DNA of 64,000 bases from positions 11,999 through 75,998 of the forward strand of contig DASXZH010000001.1 in the NCBI GenBank assembly GCA_036502005.1, written 5' to 3'. Source of the stretch: DASXZH01 sp036502005. GTDB lineage: Bacteria; Armatimonadota; Fimbriimonadia; Fimbriimonadales; Fimbriimonadaceae. This document shows, one piece after another, positions 17,534-25,420 of the stretch. Position 1 is the first letter of the stretch. Every line of letters starts with the position of its first letter. A program made the translations under genes and the position numbers. The notes beneath the pieces were generated by a model. The model did not search any database. It was not told the DNA's origin and saw only the letters and a program-made list of their open reading frames with translations.

Positions 17534-18524
17534 TGTCTCTATCGTACAGACTCAGGTATTGCGCCTCTATTGGATTCGGAGCCAAGCTTGAGTAGCTTTC
17601 TGCCGGGTGGACCTTGGTTCCCTCCTTTGTGCTCTCAAATGCAAAGAGGCGCAAGGAGTCGCCCTTTCCTTTTTGCACCTCAAGCTCCTTCAATATTACA
17701 TAACTATGCGTCGCAATGAAAACCTGTACACCATTACGCCCTAACTCCAGAAGTGCGTGAACAACATCACCCATCAAGGCTGGATTAACGTTAACCTCCG
17801 GCTCGTCCCAAAAGAGAGTGGCTCCTCGGTCTAGGAACCCATTCGCGATCAAGTGCCTGAGGGTTGCTAGCTTTCTAAGGCCCTCAGCGACTAAGGGCAT
17901 CGACTGCTTCCCGTGTTCAGTATTTAGATAAAAGCGTTCACTTTCCTCCTCGATCCTGCCTCCAATTTTTTGATCAAGGAGCGCCAAGAGAGATAAATGA
18001 CGCGACGAGGCTCCCAGGCGCCGCTCTGGACTGAGGAGCAGACTTACGATATCCCGGTACGTTAAATCAAAGTCAATGTTATATTCGTCGTAAGTGCTTG
18101 TAAATCTTCTCGTGTGCCCAATCATATCAACGGCAGGTATGAACACCGGTCGGCTTTGAACAGGAGTTAGCTCGGATGCGCGTCCAAAGCTTTCCTGAGG
18201 TGAGGAGGCGAGGAGATATTGTTTCCAAAGATGAGAGCCAAATTGACCCTCGATTAAACATTTTGAGTTCGCGTCGGTTCCGAGCCGCACCAGTTCTGCC
18301 TCGGTTTCAGCTTTAAAGACCTTCAAATATACGCCGGGCGCAGATCCATTCGGATCTCGCGACTGAAAGTATTCCCATGCGAAGAGCGCCTTTAATACGT
18401 GCGTCTTGCCGGTGCCGTTCTCACCCACGAAGACGTTTATATCATCGACAAAGTCCAACACCACATCTGAGAACGCGGTGAAATTATGTAAATGTAAGCT
18501 CTTATGAAAACGGCGTTCAGTCAT
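17496..18524 (-). CDS. AAA_21/OLD-like ATPase (RecF/SMC-type P-loop)
   Basis: 342 residues. The N-terminal strand HLHNFTAFSDVVLDF and the Walker A GENGTGKT (residues 34-41) are typical of RecF/OLD-like AAA ATPases. A signature-like VAEGLRKLA (212-220), Walker B TLFWDEPE (Asp240, Glu241) and switch His273 in IATHSY complete an intact ATP site. No TOPRIM nuclease domain follows, unlike full OLD proteins; that role may be taken by the overlapping downstream PD-(D/E)XK gene. It lies 84 bp after the TonB receptor gene, on the same strand. Confidence 0.85.
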   Translation of the reverse strand: MTERRFHKSLHLHNFTAFSDVVLDFVDDINVFVGENGTGKTHVLKALFAWEYFQSRDPNGSAPGVYLKVFKAETEAELVRLGTDANSKCLIEGQFGSHLWKQYLLASSPQESFGRASELTPVQSRPVFIPAVDMIGHTRRFTSTYDEYNIDFDLTYRDIVSLLLSPERRLGASSRHLSLLALLDQKIGGRIEEESERFYLNTEHGKQSMPLVAEGLRKLATLRHLIANGFLDRGATLFWDEPEVNVNPALMGDVVHALLELGRNGVQVFIATHSYVILKELEVQKGKGDSLRLFAFESTKEGTKVHPAESYSSLAPNPIEAQYLSLYDRDIERRIQGNSARA

Positions 18525-18608
18525 TGGCTGCTCACATTTTAGCTTTAGAAGCGCTTCTTAGGACACAGAGCCCGTAACAAACGCCCAATCTTAACTCGTT
18601 ACGCATCC

Positions 18609-21119
18609 CTAGAAGTGCTCAAACAGCGTAAACGTAAGCCTTCGACCCTCCATAAACCGCGTTCCGCTAAAGCCGGACTGGAAGTTGATCACCGTACGGT
18701 CGTCGAAAAGGTTCTCCACAGCAACCCCAAATCCGCCGTGATGATCGAACAGAAACGGCGAACTCGTGTACTTCAAATCCGTCTCCGAGCGTGGAATTCG
18801 GATGCCAGCGCGGACTACGCTACTTGCCAAGCCGCTTCCGTAGCTGTAAACCACTGCTGCCGTGGCTTTATTAGCCCACGTGTAGGCTAACCCGGCCCCT
18901 AGCGTGTCGCGCTGGTCGTGGTCGTTGTATTCAGGTGCTGGCGCGCCGGTATTGTCCAGCCCGTTTGGCGCTGCCTTCGAGTAGCTGAAGTTCATAAACC
19001 CATCCCAGCCTACATTCTTTGGAGCATACAGGTCGTATGTGAGTTCCACTCCATGCACGCCGCCGTACTGGAAGTTCACCGCGGAAAAAAGTCCAATTTC
19101 GCTTCCCGGAATCAGCAATCCCGTATCCACCTGGTTTCGCATCTGCTTGGCGTAGTAGGCCAGTTTTAAATCCTGCAAAGGGTTCAACTGATGCTCGATG
19201 CTAAGGTCGTATTGATCTAAAGTTTCCGGCACGATAGGCGCACCAACCAAAGCTCCCTGTGCCAGCGGGGGCGTGTTGAACAGCTTGTTGTAAGACCATC
19301 GCAGGGTGTCCTTCTTGGTCAAATCGTAAGAGAAGTTAATCCTTGGGGAAAGGAGCTCCTTGTTCACCGGGGTTGGCTGGTCATTCTCGCTCATGTAGTA
19401 CCAGTCGTAGCGCAGGCCGTAGTTGGCCGTAAAGCGCTTGCTAATTTTCCAGGTGTCTTGGATGTAGGCCGCGTCATACCAACCTTGGCGTTGCACAAGC
19501 AGCGTCGGAATCACATTGCTTGTAGCCTTGTAGACGGGGTTGCCATAAACATCCAAAACAGCCGCTCCGCCGCTCATTTCGGCGGCTCCGGCAGGAGCCA
19601 GGCCCGGATCCAAAGCGGCAAGCTCATCTAGGGCCAACTGGCTTGCAGCGCCGATGTTGTAGGATTCGTGCCCAGTCTGGCGGTCGATCAAGAACCCCGC
19701 CTTTAGGTCGTGGTGCCCAACAGTTGAGTCGATATTTCCCGTCGCCTGCGTGTGGTGGGCGTTCCGGGTGACATCCGGGTTGTACTCGATTGAGTTGTCG
19801 GTGGGCAACCCCATTTGGTTGACAGCCGGGTTGTTATTGGTTACCGATTGGCCCGAGTGCAAGCTGGTGATGCTAAGCTGCGTGCTGGTTTTTGCCGCCA
19901 GTTGATGCTTCCAGGATAGAACTCCAAACTCGTTGATTTCCGACGAGTTAATATCCATGCCATCTGCTTGCTGGCTCGGCAGGAATTCCGCCGCCGATCC
20001 AAGGCCGCCTGGGTTCACCTGCTGAGGCAGGCTCCCATTCGCATTTCGTAAGCCGAACAACCCGAATCCTTGGCCAACATCGGCATACGAAGAAGGCAAG
20101 CCCGTCCGGTTGGAATCCTGATACTTATCCGGGTTATAGCTCAGAGTCAGCGAAAGAGTATCTCTCTTTGTAGGGTCGTAGCGAAACTTGGAGAACACGC
20201 TGTAATAAGCGCCCGAGTTATGGGCCGTTTCGTTGTTCGGTTGCTGAGGCTCCTGGTAGGTGCCGGTTCGACTCCCTTGGATATCGAGCGTAAAGCTGCC
20301 TTTTTTCCCCAATGGTCCGAGCGCCGTAAGATCCCCGTCGAAGGTGTTAAACCCTCCGCCATCCATGGAGACATCTTCGCTAAACTTTTTTGAGCCTGCG
20401 AGGGTTGTCACGTTTAAGATGGCAGCCGTTTGCCCACCAAACTCAGGCGCGAAAGCGCCTTCGATTATGTCTAAGTTTTGAACCGTGGAAGGTACAACAA
20501 TCGCGCCCTGGCGGCCCGATAGCGTATCTGGAAGCGGGACGCCGTCTACCACGTAAGTGATTTCCGCGTGCTCTCCCCGCACGTGCTGCTGCCCGTTGGA
20601 ATCGCTAGCAACTCCGGCTTGGTTTTGAACCAACGCGTTCGCTGCGCCGGCTCCAGCCGGGGCCGAAAACTGCTTGATCTGGCCACCGTTTCGTTCCTGC
20701 CCACCGCTGACGGCGGCAGAACCTGTCTGCCTGATCCCCGTTGCCGTCACTTTAATGTAGATCTCTTTGGTGGGGACCTGGTCTTGAGTCTGAATCGAAA
20801 CCGGGAAGCCGAGCGGAATAACAATCGTGGTCAGGGTTCCGCTATCGGGCGCAAAATCGGGCAAACCATCAAGTTTTGGGTTTGGCGCAGCAACGTCCGC
20901 CAGGCTCGTCCACTTGCTCAAATCGAAACAAACTGACTTGGCGAGGTTTACCTGCGTTAAAGCGTGAAGGCCCTTCAAGTCCTGCACTGTAACCACCGCA
21001 TCCGGCACCGGCTTATTTGTGGCCGGATCAACAACGATAAATTTCAGCCGCCCCATGGCGGCATGGGCTGCCTGGGTCGTAGCCATGGAAGCGAGGAGAA
21101 AAACAAACTTCCTCATCAT
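18609..21119 (-). CDS. TonB-dependent outer-membrane receptor (metal locus, left set)
   Basis: 836 residues with a signal peptide ending AAHA. Residues about 22-130 form a carboxypeptidase-regulatory-like domain (GRLKFIVVDPATNKPVPDAV). The plug follows (about 150-260) with VPLPDTLSGRQGAIVVPS and IIEGAFAPEFGGQTAAILN, then the 22-strand barrel, ending in the aromatic TLFEHF expected for Omp85 recognition. GAGGTG lies just before the ATG, which overlaps the tonB stop as ATGA. It is the last gene of exbB-exbD-tonB-receptor. The ligand is unknown; nearby CsoR and ZIP suggest a metal or metal chelate. Confidence 0.9.
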   Translation of the reverse strand: MMRKFVFLLASMATTQAAHAAMGRLKFIVVDPATNKPVPDAVVTVQDLKGLHALTQVNLAKSVCFDLSKWTSLADVAAPNPKLDGLPDFAPDSGTLTTIVIPLGFPVSIQTQDQVPTKEIYIKVTATGIRQTGSAAVSGGQERNGGQIKQFSAPAGAGAANALVQNQAGVASDSNGQQHVRGEHAEITYVVDGVPLPDTLSGRQGAIVVPSTVQNLDIIEGAFAPEFGGQTAAILNVTTLAGSKKFSEDVSMDGGGFNTFDGDLTALGPLGKKGSFTLDIQGSRTGTYQEPQQPNNETAHNSGAYYSVFSKFRYDPTKRDTLSLTLSYNPDKYQDSNRTGLPSSYADVGQGFGLFGLRNANGSLPQQVNPGGLGSAAEFLPSQQADGMDINSSEINEFGVLSWKHQLAAKTSTQLSITSLHSGQSVTNNNPAVNQMGLPTDNSIEYNPDVTRNAHHTQATGNIDSTVGHHDLKAGFLIDRQTGHESYNIGAASQLALDELAALDPGLAPAGAAEMSGGAAVLDVYGNPVYKATSNVIPTLLVQRQGWYDAAYIQDTWKISKRFTANYGLRYDWYYMSENDQPTPVNKELLSPRINFSYDLTKKDTLRWSYNKLFNTPPLAQGALVGAPIVPETLDQYDLSIEHQLNPLQDLKLAYYAKQMRNQVDTGLLIPGSEIGLFSAVNFQYGGVHGVELTYDLYAPKNVGWDGFMNFSYSKAAPNGLDNTGAPAPEYNDHDQRDTLGAGLAYTWANKATAAVVYSYGSGLASSVVRAGIRIPRSETDLKYTSSPFLFDHHGGFGVAVENLFDDRTVINFQSGFSGTRFMEGRRLTFTLFEHF

Positions 21120-21913
21120 TGCACCTCAAATTCGATATGAAGAATGACCCTGCTTTCGATAGCCTGCCCGTCGCGGGTGGCCGGCTTAAACCGCCATTTT
21201 CTTGCGGTATCGAGGGCGATGGAATCCAATTCATCGTTGCCCGAAGATTTCACAATCTTCACGTCTGTTGGCGCGCCTTCGGGAGACACCATAAACTGGG
21301 CGGTCACGTTCGTATCCAGGTCCGCACCACGCAGATCATCGGGGATGGATGGGCTAGGGTTGTAGGTTGTCGCCACTTCTGTCACCACCGGCACGTGCGG
21401 TTTGGGCTGCGCTAACGGAGTGGGGGTCGGCGGGGTTGGAGTCGGTACCGGCTTGGCAGGAGTAGGCGTAGGTGGTGCGCCACCACCGCCGTTGCCCGCG
21501 CCCGGCGTTGTCGTCGGAGGCTTGCTCGTGGGCGGTGTAACGAGGGTTCCCGGCGCGGCGCCCTTATCCGGGTTTACAACTGTTGCCCCTCCGCCTTCGC
21601 CGGACCCAGCGGGCGCCGTTGCGGCAACCACTCGCTGCTGAAGTGGCGCCCCTTTGGGTTCGGATGATTTTCTGGGCCCGCCGGATTTCGGCGCAACTTT
21701 GGGCTGAGCCTTGATTTGTTTCTTGACTTCCTGCTGCTTTTCTTTCGGAAGCGCAACCATCGTAAATTCGACGGGCTTCGATGCCCCGATTCCGATCTTC
21801 TTGAAAGCGCCGTAGTGGGCCAAAATTGGCAAGACGATGATGTGGACCCCGACCGAGATCGCAATGATCCTCATGAGGAGTGGGTTGCCTTTGCGTCTTC
21901 TTCTACTTGGCAT
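21116..21913 (-). CDS. tonB: Energy-transducing TonB protein (left set)
   Basis: 265 residues. A basic N-terminus, one membrane helix (about 14-33), a Pro/Gly/Lys-rich periplasmic linker (about 60-170) and a C-terminal TonB domain (about 185-265: IPDDLRGADLDTNVTAQFMV, SSGNDELDSIALDTARKWRF, ending HIEFEVQ). It transmits proton-motive force from ExbBD to the receptor encoded directly downstream, with which it overlaps by 4 bp. It overlaps exbD by 1 bp. Confidence 0.93.
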   Translation of the reverse strand: MPSRRRRKGNPLLMRIIAISVGVHIIVLPILAHYGAFKKIGIGASKPVEFTMVALPKEKQQEVKKQIKAQPKVAPKSGGPRKSSEPKGAPLQQRVVAATAPAGSGEGGGATVVNPDKGAAPGTLVTPPTSKPPTTTPGAGNGGGGAPPTPTPAKPVPTPTPPTPTPLAQPKPHVPVVTEVATTYNPSPSIPDDLRGADLDTNVTAQFMVSPEGAPTDVKIVKSSGNDELDSIALDTARKWRFKPATRDGQAIESRVILHIEFEVQ

Positions 21914-22329
21914 TATTTCCCCGCAGTCGCATCTGCAAAATGCGTAATTCCGAGCGTGCTGGCTTCACCCATGACTTGCACCACGAGACCATGAGGCACG
22001 TTGGCGTCAACGTTCAGAATCACCAGATTGTCCGGCGATACATGCAGCGCCTTCAATCCGGACGCCACTCCAGTGAGCTGAATTGGCTTCGTGTTCAGGT
22101 AGATCTGGTTGTTCCGCATGATCGTAATCGTGATGTTCTGAGTCGAATGTTGCGAACCAGCCGCAGATTTCGGTAAGTTCACCGGCAAGCCGCTCTGCAC
22201 TACCATCGCCAATGAGGCGACCATGAAGAAGAACAGCAGAAACATCATCACGTCGATCATCGGGATCACGATGATCTCTGGCTCATCCACCGGCTTTCGC
22301 CGGCTAATACTCACGCGCTTTCGCAGCAC
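21913..22329 (-). CDS. exbD: ExbD/TolR biopolymer transport protein (left set)
   Basis: 138 residues, starting at a GTG right after the exbB stop. One N-terminal helix includes the essential Asp in IPMIDVMMFLLFFF (about residue 26), which carries protons in the ExbB-ExbD motor. The C-terminal domain is periplasmic. Basic cytoplasmic start (RKRVSISRRKP). Part of a tightly packed exbB-exbD-tonB-receptor operon. Confidence 0.93.
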   Translation of the reverse strand: MLRKRVSISRRKPVDEPEIIVIPMIDVMMFLLFFFMVASLAMVVQSGLPVNLPKSAAGSQHSTQNITITIMRNNQIYLNTKPIQLTGVASGLKALHVSPDNLVILNVDANVPHGLVVQVMGEASTLGITHFADATAGK

Positions 22330-22331
22330 GT

Positions 22332-22952
22332 TTAGTCCAGCCTTCCGGTCACATAGTTAACCAATTCCGCGCCGTAATACTCCATGTCCTCAACAACTTT
22401 TTTGGACACGTTGGCGAAATAGTTGTAGCAAACGAAGCCGATTACGGCCACAGAGATTCCGGTTGCCGTCGAAACCAATGCTTCCGAGATACCACCTAAA
22501 ATAGCGGTGGGATTGGAAAGTCCCGCCTGCGAAGCAACCCTGAATGCCGAGATCATTCCCGCGATGGTTCCCAGCAATCCCAATAGAGGCGAGATGTTAA
22601 CGATCGTTTTGATAATCGGCAAGTTCGCTTCAAGGCCAGGCTGCTCATTGGCCGCCTCCTGCTCCATGGCCATTTCGATTCGATCTGCCGGGCGATGTGC
22701 GTTCTTTAGGCCCCGGGCAAACATTCGGCCCACTGGACCGCCTGTCTGTTCGCTTATCGCGATGGCTTGGGCAGGATCGCCCTTCGGCTCGAAATGGGTC
22801 TTAACCAGGTCGAGGAGTTCGTCCCCATCTACGTTTGCCCTTCGCAGGGTGATAAAGCGCTCGATGGCGATCGCGATTAGGACAATCGAGCAGACTATCA
22901 GCGGATACATCATGATCCCGCCGTTGTGAATGAATTCAAGAACCGTATTCAT
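22332..22952 (-). CDS. exbB: ExbB/TolQ/MotA proton channel protein (left set)
   Basis: 206 residues, three membrane helices (about 12-30, 105-130, 150-175). The stretches ISPLLGLLGTIAGMISAF and ISEALVSTATGISVAV hold the conserved Thr and Gly residues of the pore. First gene of the left TonB operon. Upstream (23032-23069) is an 8-bp perfect inverted repeat, GCCGCCTA/TAGGCGGC, that could be an operator. Confidence 0.93.
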   Translation of the reverse strand: MNTVLEFIHNGGIMMYPLIVCSIVLIAIAIERFITLRRANVDGDELLDLVKTHFEPKGDPAQAIAISEQTGGPVGRMFARGLKNAHRPADRIEMAMEQEAANEQPGLEANLPIIKTIVNISPLLGLLGTIAGMISAFRVASQAGLSNPTAILGGISEALVSTATGISVAVIGFVCYNYFANVSKKVVEDMEYYGAELVNYVTGRLD

Positions 22953-23031
22953 AGATTTTTGCTAGCGAATTGGAAACCGTGGTCCATGAGGCGACATTGA
23001 CGCATGGAAATGCTACGAGGATGTTGGATGT

Positions 23032-23069
23032 GCCGCCTAGAAGGCCGGACAAAGGGAGACTTAGGCGGC
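23032..23069. promoter_or_regulatory. Inverted repeat upstream of the left exbB
   Basis: GCCGCCTA (23032-23039) and TAGGCGGC (23062-23069) are perfect complements separated by 22 bp, about 80-115 bp before the exbB start. It might be an operator or a terminator for the opposing small gene; no T-run follows. Confidence 0.35.
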
Positions 23070-23076
23070 TAGTTCG

Positions 23077-23604
23077 CTAACAGGGAGGCGCGCGAGGGGC
23101 TTGAATTGAAAGCGATACGGCTTCAAATGAGCCTAAATATTCTTGGATGGAGTTTCGCGGCTTGGCTTGTTGTTCCATCGCCACTGGGGCTCGACAAACG
23201 CAAGCGCTGCCATCGGATGTGTGAATACGTTGCGAAGCACTGGACTGCGAAAGCTTGCTTTCGCTCTTAGCTAGGAAGCTTGCTTCCGTTAAGCGATGCG
23301 AACTCGCGGCAGCAAGCTGCCTGATTGGAGCGAAAGCAAGCTTTCGCAGTCCAGAGCTTCGCGACGGATTTGAAACTTCTCCCGAAAATCGAAAATCGAA
23401 AATCGAGAATTCACCGGGGCCTTGGCCGCCAACTTTCTTTTCCTCAATCTTCGAATCCGGCTGGGCGCGCCGCTTGGTGGAACTAACCGTCGCGCAAAAA
23501 TCACAATGATCGCACCGGTGCTCGGAATCGTGGTGGTGCCCGATGATGCTCACAGCCGCTAGCACTGGGAGGATGATTCTGAATAGGGCAGAAATAAATC
23601 TCAT
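23077..23604 (-). CDS. Small HHH...CDHCxFC membrane-anchored protein, copy 1
   Basis: 175 residues. One N-terminal membrane helix (about 3-20), then HHHDSEHRCDHCDFC (about 23-37), a probable metal site shared with the genes at 24021 and 24740, and a conserved RAPPC end. It resembles DUF2946-type small metal proteins, but that assignment is by motif only. The middle of the frame (about residues 68-125) is encoded by repeat DNA: a heptad tract (23384-23411) and a four-hairpin element (23232-23362), both read through in frame. It follows csoR by 13 bp and is probably controlled by it. Confidence 0.65.
   Translation of the reverse strand: MRFISALFRIILPVLAAVSIIGHHHDSEHRCDHCDFCATVSSTKRRAQPDSKIEEKKVGGQGPGEFSIFDFRFSGEVSNPSRSSGLRKLAFAPIRQLAAASSHRLTEASFLAKSESKLSQSSASQRIHTSDGSACVCRAPVAMEQQAKPRNSIQEYLGSFEAVSLSIQAPRAPPC
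23232..23362. repeat. Four-hairpin inverted-repeat element inside a coding gene
   Basis: Arms 23232-23266 and 23328-23362 are 35 bp each with one mismatch. Each arm contains its own hairpin, GCGAAAGC/GCTTTCGC with a two-base centre. The loop holds two more perfect hairpins, GGAAGC/GCTTCC and GGCAGC/GCTGCC. All four share the core AGC-TT/AA-GCT. The right arm runs into the word CCAGAGCTTCGCGACGGA also found at 3628. Confidence 0.85.
23384..23411. repeat. Heptad repeat H (unit GAAAATC)
   Basis: Three perfect copies of GAAAATC and a fourth variant (GAGAATT), 28 bp, inside the small metal-protein gene. Confidence 0.85.
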
Positions 23605-23617
23605 CGGCGGTTTGGAG

Positions 23618-23908
23618 TTATTTCAAAAATCGGGTGAGTGAGTTTCGTATCTCTTCAGAACGGGCGGATTCCGGCAAATCGGCGCAGCAATGATCTTCGC
23701 CGCTGATCCCCTGATGGAGGACACAGCTTTGAAGGTGCTCGGTAAGACAGATTACTCCAAGTTGATCGAGCGCTCCCCTGAGGGCAACAATTTGCTGAAG
23801 CAGGTCCGCACAAGCGCGCTCTTCCGCGACCATTTTCTGTAGTCCCGTCACTTGCCCGGCTATTCTCGCCAAGCGCTTATTGGCACCTGTTTTTAATGCT
23901 GCTGTCAT
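23618..23908 (-). CDS. csoR: CsoR/RcnR-family metal-sensing repressor
   Basis: 96 residues from the ATG at 23908; the longer frame to 23980 would include the promoter and operator. RLARIAGQVTGLQKMV is the DNA-binding helix of the family. Cys33, His58 and Cys62 have exactly the spacing of the Cu(I) site of M. tuberculosis CsoR (Cys36, His61, Cys65). Copper is therefore the likeliest signal. A TATATT box lies 5 nt upstream of the start and is followed by a G/C-tract palindrome at 23924-23943. Downstream in the same direction is a small HHH/CDHC protein. Confidence 0.88.
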   Translation of the reverse strand: MTAALKTGANKRLARIAGQVTGLQKMVAEERACADLLQQIVALRGALDQLGVICLTEHLQSCVLHQGISGEDHCCADLPESARSEEIRNSLTRFLK

Positions 23909-23913
23909 CTGAT

Positions 23914-23919
23914 AATATA
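23914..23919 (-). promoter_or_regulatory. Predicted -10 box of csoR, leaderless type
   Basis: On the minus strand TATATT ends 5 nt before the ATG at 23908. Confidence 0.5.
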
Positions 23920-23923
23920 GAGA

Positions 23924-23943
23924 TACTATACCCCTGGGTAGTA
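23924..23943. promoter_or_regulatory. Predicted CsoR operator
   Basis: A 20-bp imperfect palindrome: TACT, an ACCCC/GGGT centre, and AGTA at the other end. CsoR and RcnR operators are built from G/C tracts bounded by A/T-rich flanks of this kind. It overlaps the -35 region of the csoR promoter, so autorepression is likely. Confidence 0.6.
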
Positions 23944-23977
23944 CCGGCGGGGATCGGGACGGTTTTGTTAAGGAAAT

Positions 23978-24007
23978 CAAAAACGTACGCTAAACCGTAT
24001 GTTTTTG
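23978..24007. promoter_or_regulatory. Inverted repeat upstream of the second small metal protein
   Basis: CAAAAACGTACG (23978-23989) and CGTATGTTTTTG (23996-24007) form a 12-bp inverted repeat with one mismatch and a 6-bp centre. It sits 14 bp before the TTG start at 24021 and looks like a repressor site distinct from the CsoR palindrome. Confidence 0.5.
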
Positions 24008-24020
24008 CGAGGATAATGAA

Positions 24021-24437
24021 TTGCGCGTGAAAGGCTCTAACCTTTTCCAACGGCTGGTGACATTCCTTGTGCCGCTCATTTTTGCGGTCACCGTCGTTAC
24101 GCATCATCACGATCACGGCGAAGATTGCGACCATTGCGCATTCTGCGCTACTGTTTCAGCGAATCGACGCCGGATAGTGCCCTCAGAACTCCTCCTGGAG
24201 AATTTGGCTCCCGGTGGAAAACCTGGGTTGAACCCAGTTCCCATTTTTTATAGTTCGGGTCAAGGCCGGATTAAAGCCGCCCGAGTTATCAGACCGCCAA
24301 CGGAACAAGCCCTCCCTCCCGAAACACCGCTTTTTCAGCACCCGTCAATCGTTGCGAACTGGCGCCAGTGGCAAGTCACTGAACCCACTGGACAAGATCC
24401 GCCGCGTGCCCGAAATGCCCGCGCCCCTCCCTGCTAA
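24021..24437 (+). CDS. Small HHH...CDHCxFC membrane-anchored protein, copy 2
   Basis: 138 residues. One N-terminal helix (about 8-26), then HHHDHGEDCDHCAFC (about 28-42) as in copy 1, followed by CATVSANRRR, a variable linker and the end RAPPC. The start is a TTG with GAGG 8 nt upstream; a GTG two codons on is possible. Divergent from csoR, with a 12-bp inverted repeat between. The His/Cys cluster would lie outside the membrane, suiting metal capture. The function of the family is not known to me. Confidence 0.65.
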   Translation: MRVKGSNLFQRLVTFLVPLIFAVTVVTHHHDHGEDCDHCAFCATVSANRRRIVPSELLLENLAPGGKPGLNPVPIFYSSGQGRIKAARVIRPPTEQALPPETPLFQHPSIVANWRQWQVTEPTGQDPPRARNARAPPC

Positions 24438-24644
24438 GTCGACGAATCTTTTTCGTCGAACCCTCCACTCGTAATTCGGTGCCGCGCGCCATGCCATCTG
24501 GCATTCGCAAGGCACAGGGATAAGCCTGCACATAGGTAGGCAAGCAGGAGTTGAGAAATTGTTTTTAGACCTGACTACGCCACGAATTCGCGCTTTTTAC
24601 GCAAGGCGAATTCTGACGATGAATGCTAATCGGACCAGGGATGC

Positions 24645-24700
24645 CTTGTGTCTTATGTCTTGTGTCCCCCTTAAAACACAAAACATAACACACAAAACAC
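24645..24700. repeat. Heptad repeat I (units CTTGTGT and AAAACAC), self-complementary
   Basis: Eight exactly phased 7-bp words. The first three are CTTGTGT or CTTATGT, the fourth CCCCCTT, the last four AAAACAC and variants. The two halves are imperfect reverse complements, so the tract can fold into one hairpin about 40 bp before the start of the third small metal protein. Confidence 0.85.
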
Positions 24701-24739
24701 TTTGCCGCATTGGCCCATTTCGATAACCGGAGCCACGGG

Positions 24740-25228
24740 ATGTTACTGAAAAATACTTCCCGCTGGCTCCGCCAGTGCTTTGCTGCGGTGTTGCCGCTGC
24801 TTTTGGTATCGGCTATCAACCACCACCACAAGGACGGCCAAGATGCCGATCACTGCGTGATCTGCACCTCGATCGGCGCTGTCCGAAAGCGTGAGCTCCC
24901 TTCTGCTCTGCTTCCGGAGTGCTCCGTTGCGGGTGGCCCGCCGGACGAAAATCAGGAAGCCTATGTGTTGCGCCTTAACGCCCCGACACAGGCTCCCGAT
25001 TGGGTCTTAACCGGGCAAACCGGAGCCGAAACGATCTGCCTACCGCAAGTGGCAGAGCCGCCGACCGCTGGAGTTTTCTTCGGCGGTTCGGCGTTCGCTC
25101 TACCAATTCAAGCCCGGAACCTCGATTCCGTAATCGACATTCGAGAATCGACATTCGAGAATTCCCAGCTGGTGCCCAGGCGCGCTCCTCCAACGCGGAT
25201 TCGCCCCCGCGGTCCTCCTCTCATTTAG
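24740..25228 (+). CDS. Small NHHH...DHCVIC membrane-anchored protein, copy 3
   Basis: About 162 residues from the ATG at 24740, which has GGAG 7 nt upstream. N-terminal helix (about 12-28), then NHHHKDGQDADHCVIC, the same His/Cys cluster as copies 1 and 2 with the first Cys replaced by Ala-Asp. The C-terminus ends RPRGPPLI instead of RAPPC. A heptad tract (25121-25162) is translated near residues 128-141. Last gene before the second TonB receptor. Confidence 0.6.
   Translation: MLLKNTSRWLRQCFAAVLPLLLVSAINHHHKDGQDADHCVICTSIGAVRKRELPSALLPECSVAGGPPDENQEAYVLRLNAPTQAPDWVLTGQTGAETICLPQVAEPPTAGVFFGGSAFALPIQARNLDSVIDIRESTFENSQLVPRRAPPTRIRPRGPPLI
25121..25162. repeat. Heptad repeat J (units CGACATT and CGAGAAT)
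   Basis: Six phased words; the last four alternate CGACATT and CGAGAAT twice over, a perfect 14-bp duplication. Lies inside the third small metal-protein gene. Confidence 0.85.
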
Positions 25229-25420
25229 CTCAAACCGCATCATCTGCCGCCTCATCGGCAGTTTCTTCAGCGCATCTCATCGCCTAAGCCACTCTTAAGA
25301 CTAAGTTGGCGGCAACGGCAATGGGCATACCGCAGCAACTGCAATTGGCGGCCAAGACCACACCATAACACCCATTCGGCTACCCGCCGAAGGGCCAGAT
25401 GATAGGAGTTTTGAATCTAA

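Noticed and set aside
23077..23604. Calling copy 1 of the small metal proteins a pseudogene because of the repeat insertions
   Set aside because: The frame stays open through both insertions and keeps the helix, the His/Cys cluster and the conserved RAPPC end.
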